The translations under genes and the position numbers were made by a program. The notes below the pieces were generated by a model. The model saw nothing but the letters and a program-made list of their open reading frames with translations. It made no database searches and was not told the origin of the DNA. Shown one piece after another: positions 17,918 to 28,644 of a DNA stretch of 64,000 nucleotides. The stretch is from Rhizobium sp. CG5 (lineage in GTDB: Bacteria; Pseudomonadota; Alphaproteobacteria; Rhizobiales; Rhizobiaceae). The stretch covers positions 248,001-312,000 of the forward strand of contig NZ_JABAEF010000001.1 of the NCBI RefSeq assembly GCF_023701945.1. The letters run 5' to 3'. The first letter of the stretch is position 1, and every line of letters starts with the position of its first letter.

Positions 17918-19318
17918 TCAGAGCAGAAAATCCGAGGCTGTGAGGTCGTGATGGCCGATCAGGATGATTTTCAGATCGGCGGCGGCGTCACCATTGACGT
18001 CGCCTTCGATGATCGTGCGGGCATTGCTGCCGGTGCCGGTCTGTGACCATTTGAGCTCGCCGGCATGGCGGGTGAAGGCGGCTCCTTCGGTGGCGAGAAA
18101 AGAGAAGGCGTATCCCGCCGCCTGGCCAGTGCCATCGATATGGGACAGGTCGATGCGGTCCTGGCCGCTGACGAAGCCGGAGATCACGTCAGCCTGGCTC
18201 GGCCGGCTGTCGGACAGGGCGTTGAAATCAAAGACATCGCGGCCGGCACCGCCGAACAGCCGGTCGGCGCCTGCGCCGCCCTGCAGCCAATCATTGCCGT
18301 TTCCGCCATAGAGCCGGTCGTTACCGCCATTGCCGATCAGTGCATCGGTGCCGTTGCCGCCTTCGAGCCGGTTGGCGCTGGCGCTTCCCACCAGCAGGTC
18401 GGCATCGTTGGCCGCGCTGTCATGGCTGGTGCCGTCGCCCTTCAAGGTGGTCAGTGTGCCGTCGGCGACCTGCAATTCTTCAAGCGCGAGGCCGGAGCCG
18501 ATCTTGTAGGTGGCTTTCAGCCGGGTCATGGCCGGCGCCATTTCGTCGAGGATTGTCTCGATGCCGGATTCGCCCTTGATTTCCGCGGCATTGGTCGGCG
18601 ACCAGAGCGCTTCATAGGACAGAATCTTGTCGCGATGGGTGGCATACATGACACCGGCGTCAAGGGCTTGCGCGGTGCTGGCTTTGCCATCGGTGTCGAA
18701 CAGCTGGAAGCGCTCGGCCTCGACATAGCGGCGATTGGCAATGCCGGCGATCTTGCTGCCGTTGGAATTGTAGCGGATCTCGTACCAGGCTTCGGCCCGG
18801 TCGCCCGCGAGGATCGCCGCCTTGAGGTCGGGACCCAGCAGGGAGGGATTGTTATAGGCGAGCGAAAACAGCACGGCCCGTTCGGTCGAGTTGGGAATGC
18901 CGGACAGCCAGCGGTCGACATAGCCGTCATAGGTCGGGGCGATGGCGGTCAGGGCCGCGCTGATCTGGCTGGAATTGGCAAAGACGAAGGAGACCGGAAC
19001 GGCGCTGTCACGGCTGTCATGCCAGGTTTTCATCACGGCATCGAGCCGCTTTTGCAAAAGTGCGGTCTGGCCGCTTGAATAGTCGGCGTCGACCACGGTC
19101 TGAAGGCGATCGAGCAGCGTCGCACTATAATGGCTTTTTCCGACCATCGCGGTCAGCACTGAGGCCAGATTGTATTTGAGATTGAAACCAATGCCGATGG
19201 TCGGATCGCCGACGACGTCGAGATAAGGCTTGGAGGTGGCGCCTTCGAGCAGGATCAGCAGATCGGCACGGGTGGTGCGGTAGGTAGCGGTGCTGCCGAT
19301 CGTGTTCCAGTTCAGCAC
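17918..19318 (-). CDS. Putative secreted RTX protein with T4-lysozyme-like (GH24-type) N-terminal domain
   Basis: A 466-residue protein. Residues 20-200 resemble a GH24/T4-lysozyme-like domain: Glu25 (LLEGAT), Asp34 (YLDVVG) and Thr40 (DPTIGIGF) keep the T4 spacing Glu11-Asp20-Thr26. Residues about 300-350 carry four to five RTX calcium-binding nonapeptides (GGNGTD, GGNGND, GGAGAD, GGAGRD). The C-terminus (LTASDFLL) is the kind used by type I secretion. It should be an exported peptidoglycan- or glycan-cleaving enzyme. The start is GTG at 19318 with GGGAG upstream. No type I secretion genes are adjacent. Confidence 0.75.
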   Translation of the reverse strand: MLNWNTIGSTATYRTTRADLLILLEGATSKPYLDVVGDPTIGIGFNLKYNLASVLTAMVGKSHYSATLLDRLQTVVDADYSSGQTALLQKRLDAVMKTWHDSRDSAVPVSFVFANSSQISAALTAIAPTYDGYVDRWLSGIPNSTERAVLFSLAYNNPSLLGPDLKAAILAGDRAEAWYEIRYNSNGSKIAGIANRRYVEAERFQLFDTDGKASTAQALDAGVMYATHRDKILSYEALWSPTNAAEIKGESGIETILDEMAPAMTRLKATYKIGSGLALEELQVADGTLTTLKGDGTSHDSAANDADLLVGSASANRLEGGNGTDALIGNGGNDRLYGGNGNDWLQGGAGADRLFGGAGRDVFDFNALSDSRPSQADVISGFVSGQDRIDLSHIDGTGQAAGYAFSFLATEGAAFTRHAGELKWSQTGTGSNARTIIEGDVNGDAAADLKIILIGHHDLTASDFLL

Positions 19319-19551
19319 GGAGGGTCTCCCGGTGGGCGCGTTTCAAAGGATACTACCGGCCGGACCAAAAGATTCGGTAAGAAAAGACGGTAAATGGAGT
19401 TTATCGGGCGCCGGCATGGCGGTCGCGCCGGGGCGAACGGCACGCTCTGCTCTTGTCTGCCGCCCCTTGCTTTTCTTCGCCATGCAATCGCCCTATGGTT
19501 CGGCCAGAGGTCGTCGGCCGCTTCGATCATGGCTGAGCTAAGGAACAGATT

Positions 19552-22104
19552 TTGCAACGGTTAAAGACTACTTTCTCGATCTGCCGGACGACGGCACTGC
19601 TGCTCTTCCTGGCGATCTCTGCCATGCCTTTGCTGTCGCCCCGCCTCGCCATGGCGCAGGATCCGCTCCTGACAGCGCCGGCGGACCCCGTCGGGACGGC
19701 ACAGACCCGGATCCCGGAGGCGCAAAAGCAGCTCGATTCGCTGCGGGCCTCCGTCGAGGCCGATGCGAAGGACGATACCAAGCTGGTCGATGACAAGGCG
19801 AAGGCGGACACGCTGGCCCGCGACATGCTGCAGGTCACGGTCGACATCAGGCCGCGATTTGAAGAGATCAAGACGCGCCTCGAACAGCTGGGCGACGCGC
19901 CGAAGGATGGCCAGCCTGCCGAAGCGCCGGAGGTTTCCGACGAGCGCAGCAAGCTGGTGGCAGAGCGCCTGGAGATCAACACCCTGACCGGCAAGGCGGA
20001 AGATGTGTCGATCGGCGCGACACAGCTCTCCAATGCCATCACCAAGATCCGCCGCGAATTGTTTGCAAACCAGATTCTTGCGCATACCGATCTGTCCGGG
20101 GCGGTGCTTTCCGAAGCCTGGACCTCTTTTGGCGCCGAAATCCAAAATTTCAACCGCACCGTCGGCAGCTGGCTAAGTTTTGTCTGGAAGTTCAAGCGCT
20201 TGCAGCTGGGCATTGCCATCATGCTGTCACTGGCCATGGCGCTGATCCTGCTGACCGCCGAATATCGCCTGTTCGGGTCTTTGATCAAGCGTGATCCGGC
20301 AGCGCAGAATCCGGCCTATATGAGCCGGTTCTCGGTGGCTTTCTGGTCGACGATCCTTCCGACATTGGCAATCGCTGCCTTTCTGCTGGGATCGTATTTC
20401 TTCCTCTATACCTTCAATGTCCTGCGTCCGGACATTGCGTCGATCATCTCGGGTGCCTTCGCGTTGATCGGCTTGATGTTTTTCGTATCAAAGCTGACGC
20501 GCGCGGTGCTGGCACCGGGAGCATCGACCTGGCGGTTGGTGCGGGTCTCCGACCGCGGCGCCCGCGACCTGGAATATGCCATTCTGGCCATGGCGCTGAT
20601 CAACGGTGCCGATTACGTGCTCGGCTCGATCAGCGAGACCTTGGGCTCGCCAGTGGTGCTGACCGTCATCAAAAGCCTGGTTTCCGCCGTTCTGGTGGGA
20701 TTAATCATCGTCATCGTGTCCTTCATGAAACCGGTGATCGCCAAGCATGACGAGGCTTCCGTCGAGGGAAGACCGTGGCCGCGCTGGGTGATCGCCACCA
20801 TGCGCCTGACCGGGGCCGGCCTCATTCTGGCGGGCCTGACGGGCTATGTCGGCCTGTCGCGCTTCCTGGCAACCCAGTTGATCCTGAACGGCGCGGTGAT
20901 CGCCACCATGTATATCGGCATTCGATCGGGCCGGGCCGTGTCGGCACCCAATCAGTTCGGCGAGACACTGGTCGGCCGATTTTTGCACAAGCGCCTGGCC
21001 CTGTCGCCGGTGGCGCTCGACCAGTCGGGTATTGTCGCTGGCCTGCTGATCTATGTCTTTGTCCTGGTGATCGGCATTCCGCTGACCCTGATGTCCTGGG
21101 GCTTCCAGCCGCGCGATCTGCAGTTGTGGTTCTTCAATCTCTTCACCGAGATCAACCTGGGCAATATCCGCATCTCGATTGTCGGCATCCTGGGCGGCGT
21201 GCTGCTGTTTGCCCTCGGGCTGGTGGCGACCCGCTGGTTCCAGAAATGGCTCGACGGCAATGTCATGGCGCGCTCCCATGTCGATACCGGCGTGCGCAAT
21301 TCCGTGCGCACCGGCATTGGCTATCTCGGGACGGGGCTGGCCACTCTGATCGGCATTTCGGCGGCCGGCATCGATCTGTCCAGCCTGGCACTGGTGGCCG
21401 GTGCCCTGTCGCTCGGGATCGGCTTCGGCCTGCAGAATATCGTCTCGAATTTCGTCTCGGGTCTCATCCTGCTGGTCGAGCGACCGTTCAAGGTCGGAGA
21501 CTGGGTCGCAACCGGCACGACGGAGGGCTTTGTCCGCAAGATTTCGGTGCGCGCCACCGAGATCGAGACATTCCAGCGCCAGACGATCATCGTGCCGAAT
21601 TCGGAGCTGATCAATGCCTCGGTCGGCAACTGGACCCACCGCAATACGCTGGCCCGCGTCGATATTCTGGTCGGGGTCAGCTATGACAGCGATCCCCGAC
21701 AGGTCATCCGGATCTTGACCGAGATCGCCGGCGAGCAGCCGGGCGCCTTGCGCAATCCGGAACCCTTCGTGGTCTTCCTGTCCTTCGGCGCGTCGTCGCT
21801 CGATTTCCAGCTGAGTTTTTACGTTGCCGACGTGCTCAACAGCCTGGGCGTCAAGAACGAGACGCGGATCCGGATCATCGAGCGCTTCCGCGACGAAGGC
21901 ATCGAAATGCCATTCCCCCATCAGGATGTGCGTATCCTGATGCGAGCGGGGGAAGCCGACATAAAGCGAAAGGAGGGCGCCGATGACGATCATGCAAAGG
22001 CGCCTTCGGAACGGCTCGAGGCCGGGACGCCGTCCAAGCAACAGCCGCCCGTGGAGCGGGGCGATTTGCAAGACGACCCCTCTGATGACACACTCGGCAG
22101 ATGA
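19552..22104 (+). CDS. Large mechanosensitive channel, MscS family with DUF3772 domain
   Basis: An 850-residue protein. A signal peptide (residues 1-36) leads into a coiled, charged periplasmic DUF3772 domain to about residue 200, then about eight to ten transmembrane helices, then the MscS core. The core shows ALVAGALSLGIGFGLQNIVSNFVSG, the pore-lining helix, and VERPFKVGDWV, the beta domain. MscK/YbdG-like channels release solutes on osmotic downshock. The start is TTG at 19552 with AAGGA upstream. It has a charged C-terminal tail of about 45 residues, and it stands alone. Confidence 0.9.
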   Translation: MQRLKTTFSICRTTALLLFLAISAMPLLSPRLAMAQDPLLTAPADPVGTAQTRIPEAQKQLDSLRASVEADAKDDTKLVDDKAKADTLARDMLQVTVDIRPRFEEIKTRLEQLGDAPKDGQPAEAPEVSDERSKLVAERLEINTLTGKAEDVSIGATQLSNAITKIRRELFANQILAHTDLSGAVLSEAWTSFGAEIQNFNRTVGSWLSFVWKFKRLQLGIAIMLSLAMALILLTAEYRLFGSLIKRDPAAQNPAYMSRFSVAFWSTILPTLAIAAFLLGSYFFLYTFNVLRPDIASIISGAFALIGLMFFVSKLTRAVLAPGASTWRLVRVSDRGARDLEYAILAMALINGADYVLGSISETLGSPVVLTVIKSLVSAVLVGLIIVIVSFMKPVIAKHDEASVEGRPWPRWVIATMRLTGAGLILAGLTGYVGLSRFLATQLILNGAVIATMYIGIRSGRAVSAPNQFGETLVGRFLHKRLALSPVALDQSGIVAGLLIYVFVLVIGIPLTLMSWGFQPRDLQLWFFNLFTEINLGNIRISIVGILGGVLLFALGLVATRWFQKWLDGNVMARSHVDTGVRNSVRTGIGYLGTGLATLIGISAAGIDLSSLALVAGALSLGIGFGLQNIVSNFVSGLILLVERPFKVGDWVATGTTEGFVRKISVRATEIETFQRQTIIVPNSELINASVGNWTHRNTLARVDILVGVSYDSDPRQVIRILTEIAGEQPGALRNPEPFVVFLSFGASSLDFQLSFYVADVLNSLGVKNETRIRIIERFRDEGIEMPFPHQDVRILMRAGEADIKRKEGADDDHAKAPSERLEAGTPSKQQPPVERGDLQDDPSDDTLGR

Positions 22105-22233
22105 ACTGCGCATTCAGCCTGGGTTCAGTTCCTGAGCGATAGACAATGGCCCATGCTCTTCCTTCGTGGTGCGTCTGTCGCCATGGATTAAGCGGCGGCA
22201 ATCAGAGGACGGCGCCAAGGCGCTGGGATCGAC

Positions 22234-22497
22234 ATGGCAAGACTTGTTTTGGCACTGCTTGTTGCTGCGGCAACCGCGTCCGGCGCGCTCGCCGCGTCCA
22301 TTACCAATGCGGGCGAGGCGACCGTGACGCTGACCATTGTGGAAGACGGCACCAAGACGAATGTTGCCATCGATGCCGGCGCAACCGAAGCCATGTGTCC
22401 GAAGGGCTGTTTCGTCACGCTGCCGAATGGAGACCGCATCGGTCTGGTCGGCAACGAATCCGTCGAAATCAAGAACGGTGCCGCCCTGATCAAGTAG
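22234..22497 (+). CDS. Small secreted protein of unknown function
   Basis: An 87-residue protein with a Sec signal peptide (cleavage after ALAA near residue 21). The compact mature part reads CPKGCFVTLPNGDRIGLVGNE, including two cysteines three residues apart. I do not recognise a family. It lies downstream of the MscS-type channel on the same strand, 129 bp away. The signal peptide, codon use and clear stop support a real gene. Confidence 0.65.
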   Translation: MARLVLALLVAAATASGALAASITNAGEATVTLTIVEDGTKTNVAIDAGATEAMCPKGCFVTLPNGDRIGLVGNESVEIKNGAALIK

Positions 22498-22747
22498 GTC
22501 AGCGCACGGCAACCGCGTTTTGGCTGAGGCAGGCGTCTTCCCTCCAGCGCCCTTTGCGTCTGCCTGCGCCGCTGGGCGGATAGCCCGTTATGCTTGCCCA
22601 TCTGCAAGAAAAACCCAAAAGAAACGCATTATTACCTTTGAATATAAGGAGGGTTTCGGGTCTTCTTGGCCATATTTGGCGGATTAACGGTTCTGCAAGC
22701 CGTTTGGAGTATTGTGTTCAACAGTTCTCTCACGACGAAGGCGCGCC

Positions 22748-23572
22748 ATGACTTTCCTAGGTGTTTCCGGAATGCAGTATTCCGGAGAGTCATTTCCCGA
22801 TGTACGAATTATCGTCGCGGAAGATTCCAATGTGTTTACTTCGATGATCGGAACTCGGCTCAAAGAGCTGTTCGGCATCGATGCGGAAATCTGCAGAACC
22901 TTTGAGGATCTTCAGGCCGCCAACGAGCTTTCAGAAGAGCCTGTTACTCTGGCGATTTCGAACATCAACCTGCCGGGCGCCGAAAATGGCGAGGCGCTTG
23001 AGTATCTGCTCGATCTCAACATTCCGACGATTGTCTTTACCGGCACCTTTCAGGAAAAGACCCGCGAGAAACTTCTGGCGCAGGATATCGTCGACTACAT
23101 CCTCAAGGACAATATCTTCGCCGTCGAGATGCTGGCGGAATCGGTCTGCCGCTTCCTCACCAACCACCGCCACCATGTTCTGATCGTCGACGACAGCCCG
23201 ACGGCACGGGCCCTTTTGTCCAGCCGCCTGAAGCGCTACAATTTCCGGGTCAGCACCGCCGAGAACGGCGCCAAGGCCCTGGACACCCTCAAGGCCAACA
23301 AAGATATCGGCCTTGTCGTGACCGACTACAACATGCCGGATATCGACGGCTTCGAACTGACCCGCCGCATACGCGCGGTGCGTGGATCCCATGAACTGCG
23401 GATCATCGGCGTCTCCTCGTCAAGCGATCGGCTGCTCTCGGCCCGGTTCCTGAAAGTGGGCGGCAATGATTTCATGCTGCGGCCTTTCATCGACGAGGAA
23501 TTCTATTGCCGCGTCAACCAGAACCTCGACACGCTGGTGCAGATCAGGGCCGGCCAGCAGCGGCGTGCATAA
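22748..23572 (+). CDS. Response regulator with two receiver domains, first receiver lacking the phospho-Asp
   Basis: A 274-residue cytoplasmic protein made of two REC domains. In REC1 (about 18-135) the acceptor position is Asn72 (AISNINLPG), although the acidic pair (VAEDS) and the lysine (ILKD) remain. REC2 (about 142-265) has a complete site with Asp193 (VVTDYNMPDIDG). No output domain follows. It is a paralogue of the next gene, which has Asp at both positions plus GGDEF. It could be a phosphate sink or an adaptor for that cyclase (inference). The start at 22748 has AAGG eight bases upstream. Confidence 0.85.
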   Translation: MTFLGVSGMQYSGESFPDVRIIVAEDSNVFTSMIGTRLKELFGIDAEICRTFEDLQAANELSEEPVTLAISNINLPGAENGEALEYLLDLNIPTIVFTGTFQEKTREKLLAQDIVDYILKDNIFAVEMLAESVCRFLTNHRHHVLIVDDSPTARALLSSRLKRYNFRVSTAENGAKALDTLKANKDIGLVVTDYNMPDIDGFELTRRIRAVRGSHELRIIGVSSSSDRLLSARFLKVGGNDFMLRPFIDEEFYCRVNQNLDTLVQIRAGQQRRA

Positions 23573-23593
23573 GGCAGCCCCGTGACAGGTCCG

Positions 23594-23619
23594 TCTCTCC
23601 CTCGGCCGCGAGGGAGAGA
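23594..23619. terminator. Strong hairpin between the two response-regulator genes
   Basis: A perfect 11-bp stem (TCTCTCCCTCG and CGAGGGAGAGA) with a GCCG loop begins 21 bp after the stop of the first gene. No T-run follows, so factor-independent termination is uncertain; it may instead attenuate read-through or protect the 3' end. Confidence 0.45.
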
Positions 23620-23728
23620 TCGGCTCCGGGACTTTCGCACTCGAATATGGGTTGGCGAGCCTCAGGGGTCGCAGCATCATGCTAAAAAGCGCCCCGCTGG
23701 TCCGTGACCCGGGGCGAGGGTTATATCC

Positions 23729-25087
23729 ATGTCCTTCGCATTCGATGTCTCGTTTCCTCGGCACAGCACCACGTTCGATGACTGCAATGTCCTGTTGATC
23801 GAAGATTCCCGGTCGATTGCTTCCTTTCTGGCGCATCGTCTGAGGACGGAACTGGGGACGGCTGTAACCCATTGCGCGTCCACCAGGGCCGTGCGCAAGG
23901 CGATCGCTGCACCCGGGCGCAAATTTGACGTGGCCATCGTCGATCTCAACCTGCCGGATTCGCCCAACGGCGAAGTGCTCGACATGGCGGTCGAGCTGGG
24001 CATACCGGCGATCGTCTTCACCGCGACATTCAATCTCGACATGCGCGAGCGCATCGTCGAAAAAGGCGTTTCGGACTACATCATCAAGGACAACGACCGC
24101 GCCCTCGACATGGTTGTCGCGTCCGTCGGGCGCGTGCTGTCCAACCGCTTTGTGCGGATCCTGGTTGTCGACGACGCTGCCTCGGCGCGTCAGCACCTGG
24201 TCGATCTTCTCACCCTGCAGCAATTCAACGTGGTGCAGGCCACTACCGGCACGCAGGCGCTGCAGATGCTCGAGCAGCATAGCGATATTTCGCTGGTTAT
24301 TACCGACTACAGCATGCCCGACATGGATGGCTACGAGCTGACGCGCCGCATTCGACGCCATTATGACAGCAACCAGTTGCGCGTCATCGGGATCTCGTCG
24401 TCATCGGACCGCCTGCTGTCGGCGAGCTTCCTGAAAGCGGGGGCCTGTGACTTCGTTTATCGGCCCTATGTTGCGGAAGAACTGCAATGCCGGATCAATC
24501 ATAATATTGAAACGCTGTCGCAGATCGGGCAGTTGCGCGCTGCGGCCTTCAACGACTACCTGACCGGTCTCTACAACCGGCGCTATTTTTTCGAACGGGG
24601 GCCGGTGCAGATCGACAAATGCCTGGGGCGGCACGAGCCCTGCAGCGTCGCCATGCTCGACATCGATCATTTCAAGAAGCTCAATGACACCTACGGGCAC
24701 GAAGGCGGCGATAAGGTGCTGAAAGCCGTGGCTGCCAAGCTGAAGCCGCTGATGGCCGACCAGGCGTGCCTGCTCGGGCGTCTCGGCGGAGAGGAGTTCG
24801 GCCTGCTGCTGCCGGGCCACGATTCGGCCCAAGCCGCTATTCTTTGCGAAACGCTTCGCCAGAGCCTTTCGGAGATGAAGGTGGCGATCAATGACAAGGA
24901 GGTGTCGATCACCGTCTCCTTCGGGGTGGCCGAGGTCCGCGGGCGGGAAAATTTCGACAATTACCTGAATGCCGCCGATCAGTTCCTCTACCTGGCCAAA
25001 CGCTATGGCCGCAACCAGGTCTATTCCGATCGGTCGATCCTGGACGACCCGGCATCGAGAGCCGTGGGATCAGCCGTGGGATCATAA
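23729..25087 (+). CDS. PleD-like diguanylate cyclase (REC-REC-GGDEF)
   Basis: A 452-residue protein with REC1 (Asp72, VAIVDLNLPD), REC2 (Asp193, VITDYSMPDMDG) and a GGDEF domain with an intact GGEEF active site at 353-357. It should make cyclic di-GMP from two GTP when its receiver is phosphorylated, as in PleD. The RxxD inhibitory site that normally lies just before GGEEF is absent (ACLLGRL), so product inhibition may be weak. No sensor kinase is adjacent. It shares both receivers with the preceding protein, suggesting a duplicated and diverged pair. Confidence 0.9.
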   Translation: MSFAFDVSFPRHSTTFDDCNVLLIEDSRSIASFLAHRLRTELGTAVTHCASTRAVRKAIAAPGRKFDVAIVDLNLPDSPNGEVLDMAVELGIPAIVFTATFNLDMRERIVEKGVSDYIIKDNDRALDMVVASVGRVLSNRFVRILVVDDAASARQHLVDLLTLQQFNVVQATTGTQALQMLEQHSDISLVITDYSMPDMDGYELTRRIRRHYDSNQLRVIGISSSSDRLLSASFLKAGACDFVYRPYVAEELQCRINHNIETLSQIGQLRAAAFNDYLTGLYNRRYFFERGPVQIDKCLGRHEPCSVAMLDIDHFKKLNDTYGHEGGDKVLKAVAAKLKPLMADQACLLGRLGGEEFGLLLPGHDSAQAAILCETLRQSLSEMKVAINDKEVSITVSFGVAEVRGRENFDNYLNAADQFLYLAKRYGRNQVYSDRSILDDPASRAVGSAVGS

Positions 25088-25198
25088 GCTGTCAGCCGCC
25101 AAACGGTAATTTGGCGGGCGGGCTGGTGATCGGGGCGCGAGAACCTATATAGGGGAACCATTCTTACCCTTTTGCCCCACCCATCCGAGAAGGTGCCC

Positions 25199-26121
<923 letters not shown>

Positions 26122-26125
<4 letters not shown>

Positions 26126-26883
26126 ATTTCGAAGCCATCAAGGCCATCTATTACTACGAAATGGCGCGCACCGGCCGCACTCTGCTGCAGAGCGTCGTCT
26201 CTCCCGTTGTCTCGACGGCCCTCTATTTCATCGTCTTCGGCGCCGCGGTCGGGCCACGCATGCAGGAAATCGAGGGTGTGTCCTATGGCGCGTTCATCAC
26301 GCCCGGCCTGATCATGCTGACGCTGATTTCGCAATGCCTGGCGAACGGCGCCAACGGCATCTATTTCCCGAAATTCACCGGCACGATCTACGAAATCCTC
26401 TCGGCGCCGGTCGCCATGACGGAAATCCTGATCGGCTATGTCGGGGCCGCGACCACCAAGGGCATGCTGATCGGCCTGATCATCCTGGCCACCGCTGCCT
26501 TCTTCGTCGATCTCAAGATCGACCATCCCGTCCTGATGATCGTCTTCATGCTGCTGACGGCCATGACCTTCAGCATGGCCGGTTTCATCATCGGCATCTG
26601 GGCGAAGAATTTCGAGCAGTTGAGCCTGGTGCCGATGCTGGTCGTGCCGCCGCTGACCTTTCTCGGCGGCACCTTCTATTCCGTCAGCATGCTGCCGCCC
26701 TTCTGGCAGACGGCCAGCCATTTCAATCCGGTGCTCTATCTTGTCAGCGGCTTCCGCTGGAGCTTCTTTGAAGTGGCGGATGTCGATCCGCTGATCAGCG
26801 TGGGCATGGTCGGCATCTTCCTGGCGCTCTGCCTCGGTTTCCTCACCTGGGTGTTCCGCACCGGCTACAAGCTGCGCAACTGA
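26122..26883 (+). CDS. ABC-2 type exporter permease
   Basis: A 253-residue membrane protein with six predicted transmembrane helices and the family signature [16 protein letters not shown] near the C-terminus. It begins with the short amphipathic segment [19 protein letters not shown]. It forms the membrane channel for the ATPase immediately upstream and overlaps it by ATGA. Confidence 0.9.
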
Positions 26884-26902
26884 TCGGCCATCGGGGTTGG
26901 GC

Positions 26903-27601
26903 TCAGTCGCGCAGGCGCAATTCATCCGTCTGCATTTGCAGGGAGCCGAGCGTCGACAGGAATGACATGCCGAGCAGGCTCTGGTCGAGCTTGCCCTCCT
27001 CGGCAACCATGGCCGGAATGTTCTGCCGGACGATCGGGCCAATGGCCACCTGCGCCAGCCTTATCGGCGCTGCCGTGGCCCGGCCGTTGGCGGTCAGGAT
27101 CGTCTGGGTATAGTTCAGATTGGCAGGGTCGATGCCGATCCTGACGGCATCCTCGAAGCTCAGTGCCACCGAGGATGCACCGGTATCGATCAGCATCGGC
27201 ACCGCGACACCGTCGACATCCACCGTCGTTTCGAAGTGGCCGCCGAGCGACTTGTGCAGGATCACCTCCATGCCGCCCTCGCTGGTCGTGACCACCACGG
27301 CCCGACCGGGCATGAGGCCGGCCAACAGGCGATTGCCGACGGCGGAAAAATCGTTGCGGTAGAGATAGCCGGTGACCAGCACCAGGATGATCAGCAGCCA
27401 CCAGGCGATCTGGCGGACGCTCTCGCTCAACGAGCGGCGGCTTGCCAGGATGCCGACCGAGAGCAGGGCGGCAAAGGGCAGCAGGGTGATCATCCGGCCG
27501 AAACTGTCATTGTCCATGCCGAAACTGCGACCGCTGTCGTGATTAAACAGCAGAACGGCCAGGCCAAAGCCGAGAATTGCCAGAACGATGATCAGGCGCA
27601 T
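26903..27601 (-). CDS. Membrane-anchored retropepsin-like aspartic protease (TIGR02281-type)
   Basis: A 232-residue protein with three N-terminal hydrophobic segments followed by a single retropepsin-like domain. The active site is MLIDTGASSVALS, with the flap and ILTANGR segments after it. The C-terminus SLLGMSFLSTLGSLQMQTDELRL is typical of the clan AA family. Such one-domain proteases act as dimers; the rhizobial targets are unknown. It follows the DUF1289 gene by a 1-bp overlap and lies in the cobS operon. Confidence 0.85.
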   Translation of the reverse strand: MRLIIVLAILGFGLAVLLFNHDSGRSFGMDNDSFGRMITLLPFAALLSVGILASRRSLSESVRQIAWWLLIILVLVTGYLYRNDFSAVGNRLLAGLMPGRAVVVTTSEGGMEVILHKSLGGHFETTVDVDGVAVPMLIDTGASSVALSFEDAVRIGIDPANLNYTQTILTANGRATAAPIRLAQVAIGPIVRQNIPAMVAEEGKLDQSLLGMSFLSTLGSLQMQTDELRLRD

Positions 27602-27852
27602 CAGAGCGTCTCGCCCTGGCGCGCCATGAGGCTGCGGCGGGTTTCGCGGCGTGGCTTGCGTTCAAGGCCTTTGAGCCGTTCGGCCAGTTGCCCCATCACG
27701 GTGCTGCGTTCTTGGTCGGAATAGCTGGTCCAGGCGCCGATCTCGTCGCGGGTGCGGCCGCAGCCGAAGCAGTAGCCGGTTTTGCTGTCGATCGAACAGA
27801 GGAGGATGCAGGGCGATTCCATCATACGGGCCTTGTTGTCTGGCTTTTCCAT
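27601..27852 (-). CDS. DUF1289 domain protein
   Basis: An 83-residue protein with the DUF1289 cysteine pattern CILLCSID and YCFGCGRTRDEI, probably a small metal- or cluster-binding domain, followed by a basic tail. Its molecular role is unknown. It sits 10 bp downstream of cobS and overlaps the protease gene, an order often seen in Rhizobiaceae. Confidence 0.85.
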   Translation of the reverse strand: MEKPDNKARMMESPCILLCSIDSKTGYCFGCGRTRDEIGAWTSYSDQERSTVMGQLAERLKGLERKPRRETRRSLMARQGETL

Positions 27853-27861
27853 ATTGGGTGG

Positions 27862-28644
27862 TCAGGCGGCCATGGCAAGGGCGGTCAGGCCGACGGCTTC
27901 GCAAATCTGCTGGCAGGCGCCGATCGTATCGCCGGTGTGGCCGCCGATGCGGCGGCGCACAAACCCGAGAAAGGCGACCGCTGCCCCGGCACTGGCGGCA
28001 AGGGTGATCAATAGCGCGAAGACCGATGCGGCCGGGATGATCGTGATGGCGGCAATCACAGCGGCTGAGATCAGAGCGACATGCAGGGCCGATTTTTGCG
28101 GAGATCCGAGCGAGGACGCGACACCGTCGGCGCGGGCGGGCGGGAGTGAGGCCCAGTGCCAGACCATCAGCGCCCGGCTGAGGGCTGCGATGGCCGGCAG
28201 GCAGGCGGCAGCGGCGAGGGGGGGCAGGTGCTGGGCGAGGGCCGCGATCGCCGCGATGCGCAGGGCAAACCCCAGGATCAGGGCGACGACGCCATAGGAG
28301 CCGACCCGGCTGTCCTTCATGATGATCAGCGCATGGTCCTTGTCGCGGCCGCCGCCAAGGCCATCGGCGGTGTCACCGAGGCCGTCTTCGTGCAGGGCGC
28401 CGGTCAGCAGCGTCTGCACGGACAGGGCTGCCACTGTCGCCATCAGCGGTGTGGCGCCAAGGCTGAGCATAATCGCCAGCACGACGGCGACCGGCAGGAG
28501 GATGAGGGCTCCGGCCAGCGGAAAGCCCTGGACCATGCGTGTCATCGTCCCGGTCTGGCCGGTGAAAAAACGGCCGGGAACGGGCAGGCGGCTCAAGAAA
28601 GCCAGGGACCGGGCGGTATCGCCATAAAATTCACGCAAATCCAT
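27862..28644 (-). CDS. cobS: Adenosylcobinamide-GDP ribazoletransferase (cobalamin synthase) CobS/CobV
   Basis: A 260-residue integral membrane enzyme that joins adenosylcobinamide-GDP with alpha-ribazole at the last step of cobalamin assembly. It shows LSRLPVPGRF near the N-terminus and the GALHEDGLGDTADGLGGGRDKDHALIIMKDSRVGSYG region (about residues 85-120), whose acidic residues bind magnesium. About six hydrophobic helices follow. The ATG at 28644 begins the conserved N-terminus; 28662 is an alternative. It is divergent from cobT, the enzyme that makes the alpha-ribazole phosphate precursor. Confidence 0.92.
   Translation of the reverse strand: MDLREFYGDTARSLAFLSRLPVPGRFFTGQTGTMTRMVQGFPLAGALILLPVAVVLAIMLSLGATPLMATVAALSVQTLLTGALHEDGLGDTADGLGGGRDKDHALIIMKDSRVGSYGVVALILGFALRIAAIAALAQHLPPLAAAACLPAIAALSRALMVWHWASLPPARADGVASSLGSPQKSALHVALISAAVIAAITIIPAASVFALLITLAASAGAAVAFLGFVRRRIGGHTGDTIGACQQICEAVGLTALAMAA

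Noticed and set aside
18230..18420. Tandem DNA repeats as a CRISPR array
   Set aside because: The repeats encode RTX calcium-binding nonapeptides and have no spacers of constant length.
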